Notes under the pieces: model-generated
Told to the model about the DNA's origin: nothing
The model's input: the letters and a program-made list of their open reading frames with translations, nothing else
The model's database searches: none
Origin: an uncultured Spirochaetales bacterium
GTDB lineage: Bacteria; Spirochaetota; Spirochaetia; Sphaerochaetales; Sphaerochaetaceae
Reading direction: 5' to 3'
Length of the DNA stretch: 7,516 nucleotides
Assembly (NCBI GenBank): GCA_937902565.1
Contig: CALFMX010000111.1
Location: 1 to 7,516 of the forward strand
Shown here: one piece after another, positions 6,558 through 7,516 of the stretch
Numbering within the stretch: the stretch's first letter is position 1
Layout: every line of letters begins with the position of its first letter
Position numbers and translations under genes: made by a program

Positions 6558-7457
6558 TCAAATCCAGGAGGAGCGGAGCGCCTCGATTTCCTCAATCTCG
6601 CGTGTATCGGCCCGCTTGATCGGTGAAAAGACCTTGTACTTGGCCAGTGCATAGGAGAGGAGCATCTCCGCCTCCTGGCGGTCGCTCATCTTGACGAGGC
6701 TCACCGAGGAGTAGAAGGGGATGGTGCTCCCGCCATCCTTGCCCTCATAGTAGCGGTAGCGTTCAAGGTTGGTGGTCGCCTTCTCCCAGCTCTTCTCCAT
6801 CTTCTTCATCTCCTTGGCACGTTTGGATGCACTCCAGTTGCGCGCCCACAGCTCGGAGGCAACCTTCTGGTAGTGGCCGGGGTAGAGGAGGTGGGCGGGG
6901 ATGTGCTCCAGGGCCTTGCGCCCGTAGCTGATCGCCCAATCATTGTTGCCGAAGGAGATCACCGGTGGCAGTTCATCGTAGAGGGCGCTGAGAACATACC
7001 ACGTCTCACTTGAGTCGAGGGTATCGAAGTCATTGACGATGACGGTGAGGTCATCGAGCATCCCCTTTGCCTTGGCCAGGGAGTTGAGCGGCCCCTTGGT
7101 CTGTCCCCAGCGTCCGACGTTCGAGGCCTTCCAGAGGTAGCCATCCGCCTGGGGGTGGATCTTGATGGAGCGCAGCGCATACGCCTCCCCCTCCTCATAG
7201 GCGGCAAACCGCCCCTCCTTGTCGCTCTTGTCCAGGTCATCGCCGATGGAGACCATAACCCGGGACAGGCGCCAGAGGATGTCGCTCTCCTCCTTGGGTG
7301 TGCCGGCCTTGGCCAGCTCGTCGAGCAGGAGGGTCCGAGCCTCGATGAAGTGGTCGGTGTCGAAGAGGTGGTCGGCTTGAACAGGGTTGAAGGCTCCGAA
7401 GAGGGGGCTGGCCACCGTGATGATGGCAAGGGCGATGATCGAGAGGGTTCGTCTCAT
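6558..7457 (-). CDS. Exported TPR-like helical-repeat protein of unknown function
   Basis: Starting at the ATG at 7457 the protein has 299 residues. It opens with a Sec-type signal peptide: RR at 2-3, a hydrophobic core (about 5-16), then SPLFGA, with cleavage likely near residue 22. No lipobox cysteine is present, so a periplasmic location is inferred. The rest is predicted all-helical with TPR-like spacing. Examples are DHFIEARTLLLDEL (35-48), YEEGEAYALRSIKIHP (87-102), and WYVLSALYDELPPVISFG (153-170) followed by a helix ending GRKALEHIP (179-187). The middle, with YLWKAS and the following GRWGQTKG, resembles the TPR-like proteins annotated in some genomes as regulator-of-microtubule-dynamics-like. 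That name says nothing about bacterial function. A 20-residue Lys/Glu-rich helix (about 211-228) follows. A longer reading from a TTG at 7469 is rejected because a strong ribosome site precedes 7457. The gene seems to follow an upstream gene by 14 bases, in one operon, and ends at a terminator. Confidence 0.85.
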   Translation of the reverse strand: MRRTLSIIALAIITVASPLFGAFNPVQADHLFDTDHFIEARTLLLDELAKAGTPKEESDILWRLSRVMVSIGDDLDKSDKEGRFAAYEEGEAYALRSIKIHPQADGYLWKASNVGRWGQTKGPLNSLAKAKGMLDDLTVIVNDFDTLDSSETWYVLSALYDELPPVISFGNNDWAISYGRKALEHIPAHLLYPGHYQKVASELWARNWSASKRAKEMKKMEKSWEKATTNLERYRYYEGKDGGSTIPFYSSVSLVKMSDRQEAEMLLSYALAKYKVFSPIKRADTREIEEIEALRSSWI

Positions 7458-7460
7458 GGT

Positions 7461-7467
7461 CTCCTCC
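7461..7467 (-). promoter_or_regulatory. Ribosome binding site that fixes the start of the TPR-like gene
   Basis: GGAGGAG lies three bases before the ATG at 7457, with its GGAGG core five bases away. A start at TTG 7469 would put this site inside the coding sequence, so 7457 is preferred. Confidence 0.75.
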
Positions 7468-7471
7468 AAAG

Positions 7472-7516
7472 CTAGCGTAAGAGTTTTTTCAGCACGCCAA
7501 GCGAGCTGGCAAACGG
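7472..7516 (-). CDS. C-terminal end of an upstream gene (runs off the window)
   Basis: Read on the minus strand from the window edge, one frame gives PFASSLGVLKKLLR and then TAG, 14 bases before the ATG of the TPR-like gene. The short gap and the amphipathic, basic tail look like the end of a real protein in the same operon. Fourteen codons are too few to identify it. A second frame is also open across this stretch, so the call is tentative. Confidence 0.4.
   Translation of the reverse strand, partial: PFASSLGVLKKLLR

Noticed and set aside
7458..7469. An extended start (TTG at 7469) for the TPR-like protein
   Set aside because: The GGAGGAG ribosome site would fall inside the coding sequence, and the signal peptide is cleaner from the ATG at 7457.

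Overview
All supported genes in this window read on the minus strand, so the biological order runs from high to low coordinates. Coding DNA is GC-rich with mostly G/C third positions, while the gaps are AT-rich. The best guess for the host is a spirochaete, perhaps Sphaerochaeta-like. The evidence is a full-length elongation factor G that resembles the spirochaete EF-G2 (ribosome-recycling) branch, the start of a second, divergent EF-G-like GTPase, and a heavy-metal ATPase of a type common in that group. The assignment rests on recalled family features and not on a search.

Layout in transcription order: (1) 7516-7472, the probable last 14 codons of an upstream gene. (2) 7457-6558, an exported TPR-like helical-repeat protein of unknown role, ended by a strong hairpin terminator at 6520-6547. 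(3) 6460-5168, a CLC transporter with the sequence marks of the fluoride-exporting CLC-F branch. (4) A well-formed sigma-70 promoter at 5143-5115 with a 9-bp inverted repeat over its -10 box that resembles an ArsR/SmtB metal-sensor operator. It drives (5) 5075-2795, a zinc/cadmium/lead P1B-type ATPase that is broken by a frameshift near 3914, where about four residues are also missing. (6) 2742-712, EF-G2, 52 bases downstream with no terminator between. (7) 581-258, a small XRE-family regulator, followed by a terminator at 191-229. (8) A clear promoter at 169-141 for (9) a second translational GTPase whose first 28 codons are inside the window (85-1).

Functionally the window joins ion detoxification (a putative fluoride exporter and a divalent-metal exporter) to translation factors. 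No CRISPR array, insertion sequence, phage gene, tRNA or rRNA was seen. I did not find a convincing new multigene system. The points most worth a second look are the ATPase frameshift with an apparent 11- or 14-base loss, its metal-sensor-like operator with no regulator beside it, and the replacement of the nearly universal domain IV histidine of EF-G by asparagine.
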